From an uncultured Synechococcus sp. (lineage in GTDB: Bacteria; Cyanobacteriota; Cyanobacteriia; Phormidesmidales; Phormidesmidaceae): a stretch of DNA of 64,000 bases. A program made the position numbers and the translations under genes. The notes beneath the pieces were generated by a model that searched no databases, was not told the DNA's origin, and saw nothing but the letters and a program-made list of their open reading frames with translations. Shown here piece by piece: positions 47,662 to 57,093 of this stretch. Each line of letters opens with the position of its first letter. Position 1 is the stretch's first letter. The stretch covers positions 33,451 through 97,450 of the forward strand of contig CALDSK010000067.1 in the NCBI GenBank assembly GCA_937911865.1, in the 5' to 3' direction.

Positions 47662-48135
47662 CTACGCTGCTGGGTAGTTTTTCAGTAGCTCTTGGTCGTT
47701 TTCATCAGCAATAGAGGCCACAATCGTCATCAACCGGGAAATTTCGCTGGGGTTGATGTCTTTGAGCGTTCGGCTAGCGAACACCACAACACTCTGATTA
47801 ATCAAGCCAAAGCAGGCTTCAAACGTATTGCCACAGTTCATCTCTAACAGCTTGCGCATCATCTCTGACTCATTCTGCACAGGTAGCTTATGCACCGGCG
47901 ACCAGGTCGTCAGTGTGTCCTCTTCGGTTTCACCCGAAAGCTGTACATAGCCCTCTACCGCCCCATACTGAAACTTCCACGTGTGGCCTTCTTCCGAGTG
48001 ATTCACCATTGCAGAACCGTCCTGCTCCAGGCTAGAAATCACTGTTTCAATCACCTCTACGTAGCTCGCCTTTTCAGATTCGTCCTCTTCTTGAAGAGCA
48101 GGCAGGTTTTCGAGCGTGGTTGTGTTAGTTGTCAT
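47662..48135 (-). CDS. YbjN-like protein
   Basis: 157 residues from ATG 48133-48135; the open frame reaches 48171, but the added residues do not look native. It is acidic and soluble. The segment YVEVIETVISSLEQDGSAMV, then WKFQYGAVEGYVQL and the late LLEMNCGNTFEACFGLINQS give the YbjN/type III chaperone-like pattern also seen in the 151-residue protein at 434-889. Function is unknown. It lies 14 bp before the small membrane protein gene. Confidence 0.65.
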   Translation of the reverse strand: MTTNTTTLENLPALQEEDESEKASYVEVIETVISSLEQDGSAMVNHSEEGHTWKFQYGAVEGYVQLSGETEEDTLTTWSPVHKLPVQNESEMMRKLLEMNCGNTFEACFGLINQSVVVFASRTLKDINPSEISRLMTIVASIADENDQELLKNYPAA

Positions 48136-48321
48136 AGCGAATATTTGCCTAAGGGTACGCTGGTCACCCAACTCTATCGCTGGTATCGCAAAAAGAAAAG
48201 TACGCTACCACCAAAAGCAAATGTTTTCGATTACACCTGTGCGTACCCAAAGGCACCGCTCCCCTTTTCTGGCTTTTCTAGCTTTGCTGACTCAGCTGTG
48301 ACCAGTTCAATAGTCAGCAAA

Positions 48322-49086
48322 TTAATAGTTAGCAAACCCTGGCTGATGGCGAATTAAGCTCAAAAACTCCTCACGGGTTTTAGCATCTTCTTCAAACACA
48401 CCAACCATCGCACTGGTCACCGTCCAAGAGCCAGGCTTTTGCACACCGCGCATGGCCATACACATATGGCTCGCTTCCATCACCACTGCCACCCCTAGCG
48501 GATCGAGAATTTCTTGTACGGCCTCTGCAATCTGACGATTGAGGCGTTCTTGCACTTGTAGCCGTCGTGCATACATTTCAACGATTCTTGCTAGCTTGCT
48601 GAGTCCAACGACCCGCTGATTAGGAATATAGGCAACATGCGCCCGGCCCATAAACGGCAGCATATGGTGCTCGCACATACTAAAAAAGTTAATGTCGCGC
48701 ACTAGCACCATTTCGTTATGGCCTTCGTCAAAAATGGCGTCATTGACAATAGTTTCTAAGGACTGTGAATAGCCTTTCGTCATAAAGCGCATTGCTTCAG
48801 CCACCCGGTGAGGCGTCTTTAAAAGGCCCTCGCGCTCAGGGTCTTCACCGATGGCCATCAGCATAGTACGTACGGCTTCCATCATGGGGCCGTTGTCTTC
48901 TTCTGGGCTGATTTTGGAGGGCTGGCGAGGCATAACCTTACCGTGCTTGGTTTGGCGGTCGGGGCGTACTTGCCGATTCGATAGCTTATCGCTGTTGCTA
49001 ACGCCGTTCTCTCCTCGTGAGCCTCCTAAAACGCGCTCTGTCAAATCAGCACCGTTGACACCAGGAATCCCATCCGAAATAGTCAT
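48322..49086 (-). CDS. folE: GTP cyclohydrolase I
   Basis: 254 residues, with an extra N-terminal 50 residues that may not be translated; Met52 ([15 protein letters not shown]) is an alternative start. The core has [19 protein letters not shown], zinc ligands in MCEHHMLPF and [17 protein letters not shown], and [24 protein letters not shown] block ([15 protein letters not shown]). The enzyme opens GTP to dihydroneopterin triphosphate for folate or pterin synthesis. Its place after the SDR and accA genes matches the order in other alkane-producing cyanobacteria. Confidence 0.95.
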   Translation of the reverse strand: MTISDGIPGVNGADLTERVLGGSRGENGVSNSDKLSNRQVRPDRQTKHGKVMPRQPSKISPEEDNGPMMEAVRTMLMAIGEDPEREGLLKTPHRVAEAMRFMTKGYSQSLETIVNDAIFDEGHNEMVLVRDINFFSMCEHHMLPFMGRAHVAYIPNQRVVGLSKLARIVEMYARRLQVQERLNRQIAEAVQEILDPLGVAVVMEASHMCMAMRGVQKPGSWTVTSAMVGVFEEDAKTREEFLSLIRHQPGFANY

Positions 49087-49244
49087 TAAAAAGAACCCTC
49101 AAAAAACCTGCGAAAAAAATTGGTATCTAAAAAGTATGCAGCGGCAGTCGCCCTTCTCTCTATTGTCACGCGCTTTTTGACATTCCGCCGACAATTTCAC
49201 TCATACATCTAGGCGGTTGAAGGCGAACCGTCGGAGCCAATCAG

Positions 49245-50009
49245 CTAAAGCGCGCCTTGAGCGGGCGTAATCGTGAGATGAGAGATCACTGCATTAGGGG
49301 GCAGTAGAGCAGTGTGCAAGATGGTCTGAGCAACGGTTTCTGGCTGGAGCATTCGCGATCGCTCAAAATCAGCTTGGACCGTTTCACTCTCCCAAATAGC
49401 GGTATCAACAGCGCCTGGAGAAATGGTCACGACGCGAATGCCGTTGGCTAATTCCTCAGCAGCGATCGCCCCTGAGAGCGCAACTAGTGCCGCCTTACTC
49501 ACGCCATAAGCGCCCCAGTCTGGGAAAGATCGCTGCGCTGCGATTGAAGCAATGTTGATAATTAGCCCCTCACCGCGCGATCGCATCTCTGGCAGCAGCG
49601 CCTGCACCACCTGAAAAACACTTGTCACATTTAGCGTCATCACTTGCTGCCAGTCGGTTAAGGGCATTTCACCGAGCGGGCCAGTGTAACCCATACCCGC
49701 ACAGTTTATAAGGGTATCGATTGGGCCAAAAGCTGCGATCGCCGCCCCAACTCGTTCTTTTACCTGCGCCACTTCACTCAAATCAATCACAAAATTATCA
49801 GCCTGACTCCCAAAAGCAATCAGCTCATTCGACAGCACATTGAGCGTGGCCTGAGACCTTGCCACGAGCGCCAGATCAAACCCTGCCTTGGCAAAGGCTC
49901 TAGCTGTGGCCTCACCGATACCAGAACTTGCTCCAGTAATGAGCGCTCTTCGTCTAGACGGCGCGGGGGTCGGGTCCGATTGTTCAGAGGTTGAATCAGA
50001 CGGCGACAT
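49245..50009 (-). CDS. Short-chain dehydrogenase/reductase
   Basis: 254 residues. Classical SDR features: NAD(P) site TGASSGIGEATARAF, NINCAGMG-type (LINCAGMGYTGPLGE), catalytic Ser in IINIASIAAQ and Tyr-x-x-x-Lys in YGVSKAA. The start ATG shares a base with the accA stop (TAATG), so translation is coupled. It is the SDR found next to accA in the alkane neighbourhood of many cyanobacteria; its substrate is unknown. Confidence 0.92.
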   Translation of the reverse strand: MSPSDSTSEQSDPTPAPSRRRALITGASSGIGEATARAFAKAGFDLALVARSQATLNVLSNELIAFGSQADNFVIDLSEVAQVKERVGAAIAAFGPIDTLINCAGMGYTGPLGEMPLTDWQQVMTLNVTSVFQVVQALLPEMRSRGEGLIINIASIAAQRSFPDWGAYGVSKAALVALSGAIAAEELANGIRVVTISPGAVDTAIWESETVQADFERSRMLQPETVAQTILHTALLPPNAVISHLTITPAQGAL

Positions 50010-50986
50010 TACGACTCCGAAAACACTCCAATCTGACGGAATTTGTCGTAGCGTTGGTTCCGTCTCTGCTCTGGGCTCATCTCCAACAGGGTGTTGAGGT
50101 TTTGTGAGAGCGCTTGCTGCAAGGTATCAGCGGCCTCAATCGGTGCCGCATGAGCGCCGCCGATAGGCTCAGGCAAAAGCTGGTCTAAAATGCCCAAGTT
50201 TTTCAGATCCCAGGCGGTCACTTTTAGCGCCTCTGCCGCTTGAGCTGAGCGAGCAGCATCTTTCCACAAAATAGACGCGCAGGCTTCAGGGCTTGCCACG
50301 TAATAAACCGAATGCTCAAACATCATGAGGCGATCGCCGACGCCAATCCCTAGTGCGCCGCCCGAGCCACCTTCACCAATGACTGTGCAGAGAATAGGCA
50401 CGTCTAAGCGAAACATTTCTCTGAGGTTGTATGCGATCGCCTCTCCCTGCCCCATCTCCTCAGCTTCAAACCCTGGCCAAGCCCCCGGCGTATCAATAAA
50501 GCTAAAAATCGGCATGCCAAACCGATCAGCATGTTCCATTAGGCGCATCGCCTTGCGGTAGCCGCCCGGCACTGGCATACCAAAATTACGCGCTACGTTA
50601 TCTTTTGTATCTCGCCCCTTCTGATGGCCCATCATCATTACCGGGCGACCTTGAAAACGAGCAATCCCACCCACTAGGGCCAAATCATCTTTTCCAGAAC
50701 GCCGATCGCCATGCAGCTCTACCCACTCATCACTAATCGCCTGAATATAGTCCAAAGTGCTGGGCCGTCTGGGGTGACGCGCTACCTGAATGCGCTGAGA
50801 CGGCGAAAGACTGGTAAAAATCTCCTGTCTGAGCTGCTGAGCCCGAGACTCTAGCTGATGAATCTGCGCAGAAACATCGACATCATTGTCTTCAGCCAGC
50901 TCACGGATTTGGATGATTCGAGACTCCAACTCAGCCAGCGGCTTCTCAAAATCCAGCAGAATTGGCCTGCGTTCAGTCGTTGCCAT
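50009..50986 (-). CDS. accA: Acetyl-CoA carboxylase carboxyltransferase, alpha subunit
   Basis: 325 residues from ATG 50984-50986, chosen because [20 protein letters not shown] is the typical start; a longer frame to 51040 exists. Blocks [36 protein letters not shown] and [13 protein letters not shown] are standard. With AccD it forms the carboxyltransferase that makes malonyl-CoA, the first step of fatty acid synthesis. It is 109 bp after aar, and its stop overlaps the SDR start by one base. Confidence 0.97.
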   Translation of the reverse strand: MATTERRPILLDFEKPLAELESRIIQIRELAEDNDVDVSAQIHQLESRAQQLRQEIFTSLSPSQRIQVARHPRRPSTLDYIQAISDEWVELHGDRRSGKDDLALVGGIARFQGRPVMMMGHQKGRDTKDNVARNFGMPVPGGYRKAMRLMEHADRFGMPIFSFIDTPGAWPGFEAEEMGQGEAIAYNLREMFRLDVPILCTVIGEGGSGGALGIGVGDRLMMFEHSVYYVASPEACASILWKDAARSAQAAEALKVTAWDLKNLGILDQLLPEPIGGAHAAPIEAADTLQQALSQNLNTLLEMSPEQRRNQRYDKFRQIGVFSES

Positions 50987-51095
50987 GGGGGAACAAGGAT
51001 TAAGGGCGTAGTGAATAGTTAGACTACTAGCGTACCGCACTTGTAGCGCTTGTTACATTAGGTCAAGCGCTACTAACACACCACAAAATTCACGC

Positions 51096-52115
51096 CTAAG
51101 TCAGCAGCGGCCTAAAGCCATGACGGCGAGAGGCCTCACCAATTAAATCCATTTTCTCTAGCGTGATTTGATTGCGGCCCCAAGAGAAATTGGTATGCAG
51201 CTTCTCAAACTCCAACAGCATCGACTCTGCAAAACAGGCAAACAGCTGACGCCCTGGCACGTCCATATTCACAATGTGCATAATTCGCCAGTCAATATCG
51301 AGCGTGTGCTCTACGATGCCTCCTTTAAGGACCGTGACACCAGGGAAGTCAAACGTCACATCAATATTTTTTGGATAGCCGCCATCGACCATTAGGCAAG
51401 GCTGTTTCAAGCTATCTGGCTCAACTTCAACACCCTTGGGCATACTGGCCACCCAAACCACCACGTCCGCTTCAGGCAGTGCGTCTTCTAGCGTCTTCAC
51501 CTGACCAAACTTTAGCTCTTCTTGGAGGTTATTCAGCCGCTCTTGATTGCGTGCTACAAGCAAGAGTTCCTTAATACCCGTGCGCGCTGTTAGCCATCGA
51601 CATACGGCGCTGCCAATGTCCCCGGTGGCACCACAGACCGCAACTGTCGCCTTTGCCAAATCAATTCCCAGCTTCGGCGCCGCTTCTTCGACCTGCTTGC
51701 AAATCACGTAAGCCGTGTGAGTGTTGCCGGTCGTGAATTTTCTAAAGTCTAGGTCAAGGTTCCGCACGCGCTTGATTTGCTCTAGCTTGAAGTTCTCAAA
51801 AATAATTGAGGAGAAGCCACCTAGCGCCGTAATGTCAACACCATTCTTTTGAGCATGGGCCATTGCATTGAGCACTTTGCGCGTCGCAGCTTTAATTCGC
51901 TTAGCCGCCAGCATCTCTGGCAAAAAGAATGACTCTACATAGCGCCCTTCAATCTCTTGACCGGTCGCGCTCACCACTTTTATATCGTCAATAATTCGGG
52001 GCGGCGCACTGCACCAAAAATCTAAACCTTGCTCCGAGAACTCTTCGAATCCCATGTCTGCACAGGCCTTACGAGCGTGCTGCAAACTTGTCAAATGACC
52101 AATTAAACCAAACAT
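51096..52115 (-). CDS. aar: Acyl-ACP reductase, long-chain (alkane pathway)
   Basis: 339 residues, the normal AAR length. It opens [20 protein letters not shown] and has NADPH-binding [18 protein letters not shown], with [11 protein letters not shown] nearby. AAR reduces fatty acyl-ACP (mostly C16 and C18) to aldehyde with NADPH through a thioester on an active-site Cys. It feeds the ado product encoded 245 bp upstream. Gene order ado, aar, accA, SDR, folE is the same as in Synechococcus elongatus. Confidence 0.96.
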   Translation of the reverse strand: MFGLIGHLTSLQHARKACADMGFEEFSEQGLDFWCSAPPRIIDDIKVVSATGQEIEGRYVESFFLPEMLAAKRIKAATRKVLNAMAHAQKNGVDITALGGFSSIIFENFKLEQIKRVRNLDLDFRKFTTGNTHTAYVICKQVEEAAPKLGIDLAKATVAVCGATGDIGSAVCRWLTARTGIKELLLVARNQERLNNLQEELKFGQVKTLEDALPEADVVVWVASMPKGVEVEPDSLKQPCLMVDGGYPKNIDVTFDFPGVTVLKGGIVEHTLDIDWRIMHIVNMDVPGRQLFACFAESMLLEFEKLHTNFSWGRNQITLEKMDLIGEASRRHGFRPLLT

Positions 52116-52307
52116 GCGGGGTAACTAACGCCTTGAGCGCTGAAAGGAACTGAAAACAAAACTCCCGCTCGTTGGCAATCAATTGACCGGCAATTGGTCA
52201 GCAACACAGCAGGCAGCATCCACTGGAAAAACACTGAAAAATTCAAGCGGGGACACGGTAAGCAAGGGCATAATTTACCCACGCTTGCACCGAATAAGGT
52301 CATGTTA

Positions 52308-52348
52308 ATAGGCTGCATCCGAACTAAAGCGCCCAAGATGCAGCCTAT
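52308..52348. other. Hairpin between ado and aar
   Basis: ATAGGCTGCATC (52308-52319) and GATGCAGCCTAT (52337-52348) pair perfectly over 12 bp with a 17-nt loop. It starts 13 bp past the ado stop. No T run follows on the minus strand, so it may slow or protect the 3' end of ado mRNA rather than end it fully. Confidence 0.6.
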
Positions 52349-52360
52349 ATAGAAATGAAG

Positions 52361-53056
52361 CTATACGCTAGCCAAACCTTGAGCCGACAGCTTCATTACT
52401 TCACGGCTAGTAAAACCGATGTTAGCTAGGGCTTCACCGTAGGTAATCATAAAGTCTTCGACGAGGGCGTCTTTTTCCATGCCCAAAACAGCCGCGTCTT
52501 CTTCTACCTGATTCAGCATTTTCCAAATCAGAGGCAAGTTGGCGCGGTTAGCAGCTTCTAGCTCAGCTTTAGAGGCTTCAAAGTTAGCTTTAAGCCACTC
52601 TTCCCCAAAATTGAGGTGCATGTACTCATCTTTTACAACGCCTTCAGTAATCTTGCGAGCAAAGGCATCAGCAACCGGAATGTAAATGTTGTAAGCAGAA
52701 ATCGCAAAGGTCTCAATAATTAGAGACTGAATCAGCAAGCAGGTAACAATATTGCCTTCGGCGAGGGCGACTTGGAAGTTGTCGTGCAGCTGAGCAAAAA
52801 AATCTTTAGCAAATGGCATATCAGGCGTAACGCTGAGGTTTCTACCACAGGCCTGAAAACCTTTCATATGACGATTTTCCATCCGAGCCAACTTAATTAG
52901 CTCGTCTTTATGTCCGTCGAGATGCTCTGCTAATTGTTTATAGTTATCATTAGCTTCCATCTCACCTTCAATGACGATCGCGTTGATGCGGCTGTAGGCG
53001 TCCTTGTAGGTTTCACTCTGGAAGTCCATCACCGGGCTGGCTTCAAGGGTCGGCAT
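52361..53056 (-). CDS. ado: Aldehyde-deformylating oxygenase
   Basis: 231 residues, the family's usual length. Ferritin-like di-iron ligands are in [24 protein letters not shown], and the [14 protein letters not shown] helix, with [20 protein letters not shown] between. It cleaves fatty aldehydes to alkane (mainly C15 or C17) and formate using oxygen and a reductant. It lies directly upstream of aar but with a 245-bp gap, so separate promoters are likely. Confidence 0.97.
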   Translation of the reverse strand: MPTLEASPVMDFQSETYKDAYSRINAIVIEGEMEANDNYKQLAEHLDGHKDELIKLARMENRHMKGFQACGRNLSVTPDMPFAKDFFAQLHDNFQVALAEGNIVTCLLIQSLIIETFAISAYNIYIPVADAFARKITEGVVKDEYMHLNFGEEWLKANFEASKAELEAANRANLPLIWKMLNQVEEDAAVLGMEKDALVEDFMITYGEALANIGFTSREVMKLSAQGLASV

Positions 53057-53274
53057 GATTGTTTTATCCTGGGTTACGTTGAACTAGGCAGATTTAGTAG
53101 AACCCTATGACAATCGCTCAAGAGTTCTTAATAGTTCTTACCAATTCATCTTTTCTATAGCCTATCAGAATCACCTATAGAACGGGGCAGCTCGGTGAGC
53201 AAATCAATCAGAGAAGACTATACCAATCGGTAGAGCTTATCAGCTAGTTTTAGAGGCATCGCAGAGAAAGCGTG

Positions 53275-54408
53275 TCACTCAGCGGATGACGAGAGATCGT
53301 CGGTGACATCGTCAGACAGCATCTTCAGGCGAATGCATCGAGATGTGGCGCTGTCTTTTTCACCTAGCTGCACTTCGATCAGCTCGCTGCATAGAGGTGT
53401 CAGCGCATCTAGAAGCGATCGCAAATGAGGCGTGCTATCACCGCTGTCTACATACACCCGATCTGACAGCTTATTCATTCGTCTCCAGGCGGTGTATAGC
53501 TTAGTCGCAGCCTGCTCTAGCTGAGTAGCTTGATTCACCAGATCCGCAGTGGAATTTAAACAGCCCACGCGCAAGGACTCGTCTAGGGCTAGCTCTAAGT
53601 TCACCCGATCGGGGTCTAGCGTCTGCACTTGACTAGCTGCTTCTATATATCTAGATAGATATTTGGCTTCAGCGGTCACTTGTTTGAGAGTATCGACATC
53701 AGGGTTCTCATCGACTTCATTTTTGAGGGTTTGCTGATGGCTAGGCGGCAGTTTCTCCATCTCTTTGACCATCGGCGTTAGGTAGCGCGTTGGGATGGTG
53801 TTATCTGACACTTTTTCGCGCACCGATTCGGGCACTAGGTCCGAGGTCATCGCCGTCCACTCATCCGTCAGGTTCCTGACTTCTTTACGTGTAATCTGAT
53901 CGCCGCGGCGAGCCGCTTCGCTAACGATTTGCTGCACTTCAGGTGAGGCCTGCGCTGTCTCCATAAACGCACGTTTGCTAAAGCGGTTGACATCTTGCGT
54001 TTCAATCAGGCCGTCTTCTAGCATTTGGTCGGCACTATTGGCCAGATCAATCAGTACGTAGGCCTGGCTTTTGCTGACGTCTCTATCTTTTAGCCAGTTT
54101 AAAAAGCCCGCGCCGATGGCTTTGTTGCTGGTGCCGTTATTCTCAGGTCCTTTTTCACTGTTGTTTTGACTAGTTGTTTGACTGGCTGCTTTGCCACCGA
54201 GCTTTTCGCGATCACGCACCGCCCGCAAAATTCTGCCGCGCCAGATATCTGTTTGTAAGTCAAAGCGATCGCACACCTGCCAGGCAACTTCCACCCGCTG
54301 CTGAAACTCGTAGTCCGAGAGGTCACTCTCTGCCTCTGGCACCGCAATCCCTAAATCGACCGACTGATCAGAATCAGAAATATCTACAGTAAACTGCTCA
54401 GCTGTCAT
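53275..54408 (-). CDS. Conserved-type soluble protein, function unknown
   Basis: 377 residues, acidic and mostly helical. Two regions may bind nucleic acid or partner: FLNWLKDRDVSKSQAYVLID (HTH-like, about 103-125) and the IPTRYLTPMVKEMEKLPPSH segment (about 205-224), which recalls linkers of ParB-like or plasmid regulator proteins. The N-terminus holds a Gln/Asn-rich insert (SQTTSQNNSEKGPENNGTSN). No catalytic motif is visible. It is not known to be part of the alkane pathway; proximity to ado (218 bp) is the only link. Confidence 0.6.
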   Translation of the reverse strand: MTAEQFTVDISDSDQSVDLGIAVPEAESDLSDYEFQQRVEVAWQVCDRFDLQTDIWRGRILRAVRDREKLGGKAASQTTSQNNSEKGPENNGTSNKAIGAGFLNWLKDRDVSKSQAYVLIDLANSADQMLEDGLIETQDVNRFSKRAFMETAQASPEVQQIVSEAARRGDQITRKEVRNLTDEWTAMTSDLVPESVREKVSDNTIPTRYLTPMVKEMEKLPPSHQQTLKNEVDENPDVDTLKQVTAEAKYLSRYIEAASQVQTLDPDRVNLELALDESLRVGCLNSTADLVNQATQLEQAATKLYTAWRRMNKLSDRVYVDSGDSTPHLRSLLDALTPLCSELIEVQLGEKDSATSRCIRLKMLSDDVTDDLSSSAE

Positions 54409-54491
54409 CTATAAATGTCCTGTTAAGTGGCGACCGCCGGTAGCAGCGGCGCCGATGGGCAAGGCCGAATTATTATGCCATGCCCGCCCAC

Positions 54492-54989
54492 TTAAGACAG
54501 CAAACCAATGACCTGAGCCACTATCCACACAGATAGCGTTGCTACCCCAACCACCAAGGCCAGCAGTGCCGCAATCACAACTACCGCAAATAGCTTATCT
54601 GCCGCGCTGCTTTCTACTGGCGCGGCGATATGCTTCTCCAACAGAGCAACATTCTGGCTATTGGCTTTCCAGGTCACATCTAGCAAATCACCTAAGACAG
54701 GCACGGTCCCGGTCAGCACATCAAACAAAATATTGACGCCCATTCGGCCCAACGTAGCAGCCGGCACCCCAAGCCGAGCAGCCTCAAACACGATATAAAC
54801 CGACATCAGTCCCGTTACGGTGTCACCGCCGCCAGGAAACAAGCCTAAAATCGGATCTAGACCGAACCGAATCTCGGAACCCGGTACGCGAATGGCACTA
54901 TCGAGTAAATAGCTAAGCTGTCTCAGTCGTTTGAGAGCGGCAGGTGCGGTCGTTGAGGCGACTTTAGAAGAGGGAGTTGGACGAGCCAT
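54492..54989 (-). CDS. DUF4112 family membrane protein
   Basis: 165 residues. The block LRQLSYLLDSAIRVPGSEIR, FGLDPILGLFPGGGDTVTGL and ILFDVLTGTVPVLGDLLDVT is the DUF4112 signature. A C-terminal helix (VVVIAALLALVVGVATLSVW) and a central hydrophobic stretch indicate a membrane location. Function is unknown. Confidence 0.88.
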   Translation of the reverse strand: MARPTPSSKVASTTAPAALKRLRQLSYLLDSAIRVPGSEIRFGLDPILGLFPGGGDTVTGLMSVYIVFEAARLGVPAATLGRMGVNILFDVLTGTVPVLGDLLDVTWKANSQNVALLEKHIAAPVESSAADKLFAVVVIAALLALVVGVATLSVWIVAQVIGLLS

Positions 54990-55204
54990 GGTTATCGAAA
55001 GAGAACAGTGAGAAGTAGCGCTATGTTGAGGACAGCTCCACCCAAAACCATAGCGTAAGCAACCCGTTCAACACTCACTCTAAAGTTAGGCAACCTCTGT
55101 ATTTCAGGCATTGTACAAAGTTCTTAAATGACGGCCCTCCGTCGTTTTGATACGCTAAGACTTTAGTATCTCAACTTTTGTTGTTCGGATTTTCACCCTC
55201 AACT

Positions 55205-55438
55205 ATGGCAGACTCTACCAATCAAGCTTGTCCCATTTGCGGTGTCACAATTGTGCCGGGCGGTCCGGCGGGCGATCGCGTGATATTTTCCAGCGGTCCC
55301 CAGGGCACTCGCGCCAAACTATGGGCCAGGGTCTGTCAGTACACGAAAAAATCCGGGTGCATCAACGAGCAGGGGAAAAATGAAACCATTGGCGCAGACG
55401 ACTACTACAAAGACGCCCCCAATACCTCTCTTTCCTGA
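55205..55438 (+). CDS. Small zinc-ribbon-like protein
   Basis: 77 residues from ATG 55205; the frame is open back to 55178. It holds CPIC (QACPICGVTI) and a second pair separated by about 35 residues (VCQYTKKSGCINE), so it could bind one zinc ion. The middle (GDRVIFSSGPQGTRAKLWAR) is strongly conserved-looking. No membrane segment or signal peptide. I know no functional name for it. Confidence 0.75.
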   Translation: MADSTNQACPICGVTIVPGGPAGDRVIFSSGPQGTRAKLWARVCQYTKKSGCINEQGKNETIGADDYYKDAPNTSLS

Positions 55439-55617
55439 CCTGATTTCTCCCCAGACAGGTATGGGAGGGGGCCTTCAGAAGTGTCCTGAGCAATTCGACA
55501 GATGCGACAGCCTCTTTTTTTAAGTAGCAGAAGGGGCACTATAAAATTATCTCTATTAGCCAATGGCCCCATAGCCAAAGCCCCACAGCCAGGGCAACTT
55601 TTCAAGGCAACCATTTT

Positions 55618-55642
55618 CTGACAGATGTCAGACATCTGTCAG
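55618..55642. repeat. 25-bp palindrome upstream of the PPC gene
   Basis: CTGACAGATGT (55618-55628), CAG, ACATCTGTCAG (55632-55642): an 11-bp perfect inverted repeat with a 3-base spacer. It lies 110 bp before the PPC protein start. The short spacer disfavours a terminator; an operator for a dimeric regulator is more likely. Confidence 0.6.
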
Positions 55643-55751
55643 ACAGTTACCGGGCGATCGTTTCGAGGAAACAATTTCGAGGTCACTTTGCGAGTACTGT
55701 TTACAAAGTACTGTGCGCTTTATAGCTATCTTCCATCCACCTACAAACTCT

Positions 55752-56183
55752 ATGAAACCCACTAGATTTCTGGCTCTCGTCGTTCCCGCAGTTTTACTTG
55801 CCACTGGCCTGAGCGCAGGTAAAGCCTCAGCCCAGCTATACAATCCGTCCACGCTTGGCAGTGAGGAAATCAGCGACACCCTCACCACCGCAGACATTCC
55901 CACTGGATTTGGTGGCTTTGCCAAAGACTACGTTGTTGATCTGCAAGCTGGCGACCAAATTACCGTCGATGCCATTTCTGATGAGTTCGATACGCTCGTC
56001 ACCCTAATGGACGCTAACGGCATTACCGTCAGCGAAAACGACGACGGCCCCGACGGCAGCACCAACTCCTTGCTCTTTGCTCGCATCAGCGAAGCAGGCA
56101 AGTACACCATCCGTGTTCGCTCCTACGCAGGCGAAGGGGCTGGCCCATTCACCGTTAAGTTCGCTCGCCTACGTCCTATCTAG
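55752..56183 (+). CDS. Secreted PPC-domain protein
   Basis: 143 residues from ATG 55752, picked because MKPTRFLALVVPAVLLATGL begins a clear signal peptide (cleavage after KASA); the open frame begins at 55713. The remainder is a bacterial pre-peptidase C-terminal (PPC) beta-sandwich: DYVVDLQAGDQITVDAISDE, FDTLVTLMDANG, NDDGPDGSTNSLLFARISEA and GKYTIRVRSYAGEGAGPF. Such domains normally sit beside secreted peptidases; alone, as here, it may bind calcium or wall polymer. Confidence 0.88.
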   Translation: MKPTRFLALVVPAVLLATGLSAGKASAQLYNPSTLGSEEISDTLTTADIPTGFGGFAKDYVVDLQAGDQITVDAISDEFDTLVTLMDANGITVSENDDGPDGSTNSLLFARISEAGKYTIRVRSYAGEGAGPFTVKFARLRPI

Positions 56184-56354
56184 GGCAGACTTAGTCTAGC
56201 TAATTTGTTTTCTTCAAACGGGTTGACAACAAAGTCATTTAAAGGTGCGCAGCCTAGCTTTTATCGGCAAAAAAGCAGCGCACCTTTCTCTTTAAAAGTA
56301 TGGCTTGCTACCGTCCCCCTATTTTGTTACTTTAGTTAGGCGCAAAACGCGCAA

Positions 56355-56427
56355 GCCGGGATAGCTCAGCTGGTAGAGCAGTGGATTGAAAATCCTCGTG
56401 TCGGCGGTTCAAGTCCGCCTCCTGGCA
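56355..56427 (+). tRNA. tRNA-Phe (GAA)
   Basis: 73 nt. Acceptor GCCGGGA pairs with TCCTGGC (one G-T pair), D arm AGCTCAGCTGGTAGAGC, anticodon stem GGATT-GAA-AATCC region and T arm GGCGGTTCAAGTCCGCC are all seen. The 3' CCA is not encoded. A terminator follows. Confidence 0.95.
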
Positions 56428-56822
56428 TTTCAAATAGTCTCAAATGGTCAAAGTCACCCCAAACCGAAACGGTTGGGGCTTTGTTTTAGGGCGCTAAAAT
56501 CTCCATGTCCAATCCAAGACCTGTTCGCACAGAGCAAAGAACTGGAGCAAAGAACGACATAGAGCAAAAAACATAGAGCAAAAAACAACCGGAACTGGTG
56601 TTTAGGCTATCGTCTATCGCTTCAGCTCAGTCATCTGTAAGCACTTATCTGTAAGCACTTATAGGCCGCTTTGAAGTTGAAACTAGAGAAGCTTTTCTTT
56701 CGCTCTTTCGTGAGCTGAGGCATAGCGACAGCCGTAGACTATCTCTCAAGCTTAGGCCATGTAAAACCTTGCTCACCCGTGCGCATCGTATGCTACATTT
56801 TATAAGCTACAAATGGCGGCGA
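56428..56822. other. Intergenic region between tRNA-Phe and tRNA-Tyr
   Basis: 395 bp. After the terminator come imperfect tandem repeats of an AGAGCAAA word (near 56530-56590), then a 14-bp exact tandem duplication ATCTGTAAGCACTT (56633-56646 and 56647-56660). No gene was found. Confidence 0.6.
56457..56487 (+). terminator. Terminator after tRNA-Phe
   Basis: CCCCAAACCG (56457-56466) and CGGTTGGGG (56470-56478) form a stem with one bulged base and a 3-nt loop, followed by CTTTGTTTT. It lies 30 bp past the tRNA. Confidence 0.75.
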
Positions 56823-56907
56823 GGGTCAGTGCCCGAGTGGTTAATGGGGGTGGACTGTAAATCCACTAGCTATGCTTACGCTGGTTCGAATCCAGCCTGG
56901 CCCACCA
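56823..56907 (+). tRNA. tRNA-Tyr (GTA)
   Basis: 85 nt including an encoded CCA. Acceptor GGGTCAG pairs with CTGGCCC, anticodon loop CTGTAAA (anticodon GTA), and a long variable arm (GCTATGCTTACGC) as expected for class II tRNA-Tyr. T arm is CTGGTTCGAATCCAG. Confidence 0.93.
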
Positions 56908-56920
56908 CCTTTTGCAGCGC

Positions 56921-56992
56921 GCCCATGTGGCTCAGTGGTAGAGCACACCCTTGGTAAGGGTGAGGTCACGAGTTCAATCCTCGTCATGGGCT
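56921..56992 (+). tRNA. tRNA-Thr (GGT)
   Basis: 72 nt. Acceptor GCCCATG pairs with CATGGGC, D arm GGCTCAGTGGTAGAGC, anticodon stem CACCC-TTGGTAA-GGGTG with anticodon GGT, T arm CACGAGTTCAATCCTCGT region. CCA is not encoded. It is 13 bp after tRNA-Tyr, so both are likely co-transcribed. Confidence 0.93.
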
Positions 56993-57043
56993 TTTTCTCG
57001 TTACCCACTCACTACAGAGTCGGTAAGGTAGGGCAACCGAAAC

Positions 57044-57091
57044 CAAAAGCAGAGGCCCCTTCGATTGTGATCGAAGGGGCCTCTGCTTTTG
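57044..57091. terminator. Very strong bidirectional terminator
   Basis: Positions 57044-57065 and 57070-57091 form a perfect 22-bp inverted repeat with a TGTG loop. The outer ends CAAAAGC and GCTTTTG supply T runs for both strands. It ends the tRNA-Tyr/Thr unit on the plus strand and the small gene at 57094-57270 on the minus strand. Confidence 0.92.
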
Positions 57092-57093
57092 CG

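Noticed and set aside
56510..56660. Tandem repeats between tRNA genes as a possible integration site
   Set aside because: Units are short and imperfect, and no integrase or partial tRNA copy is nearby.
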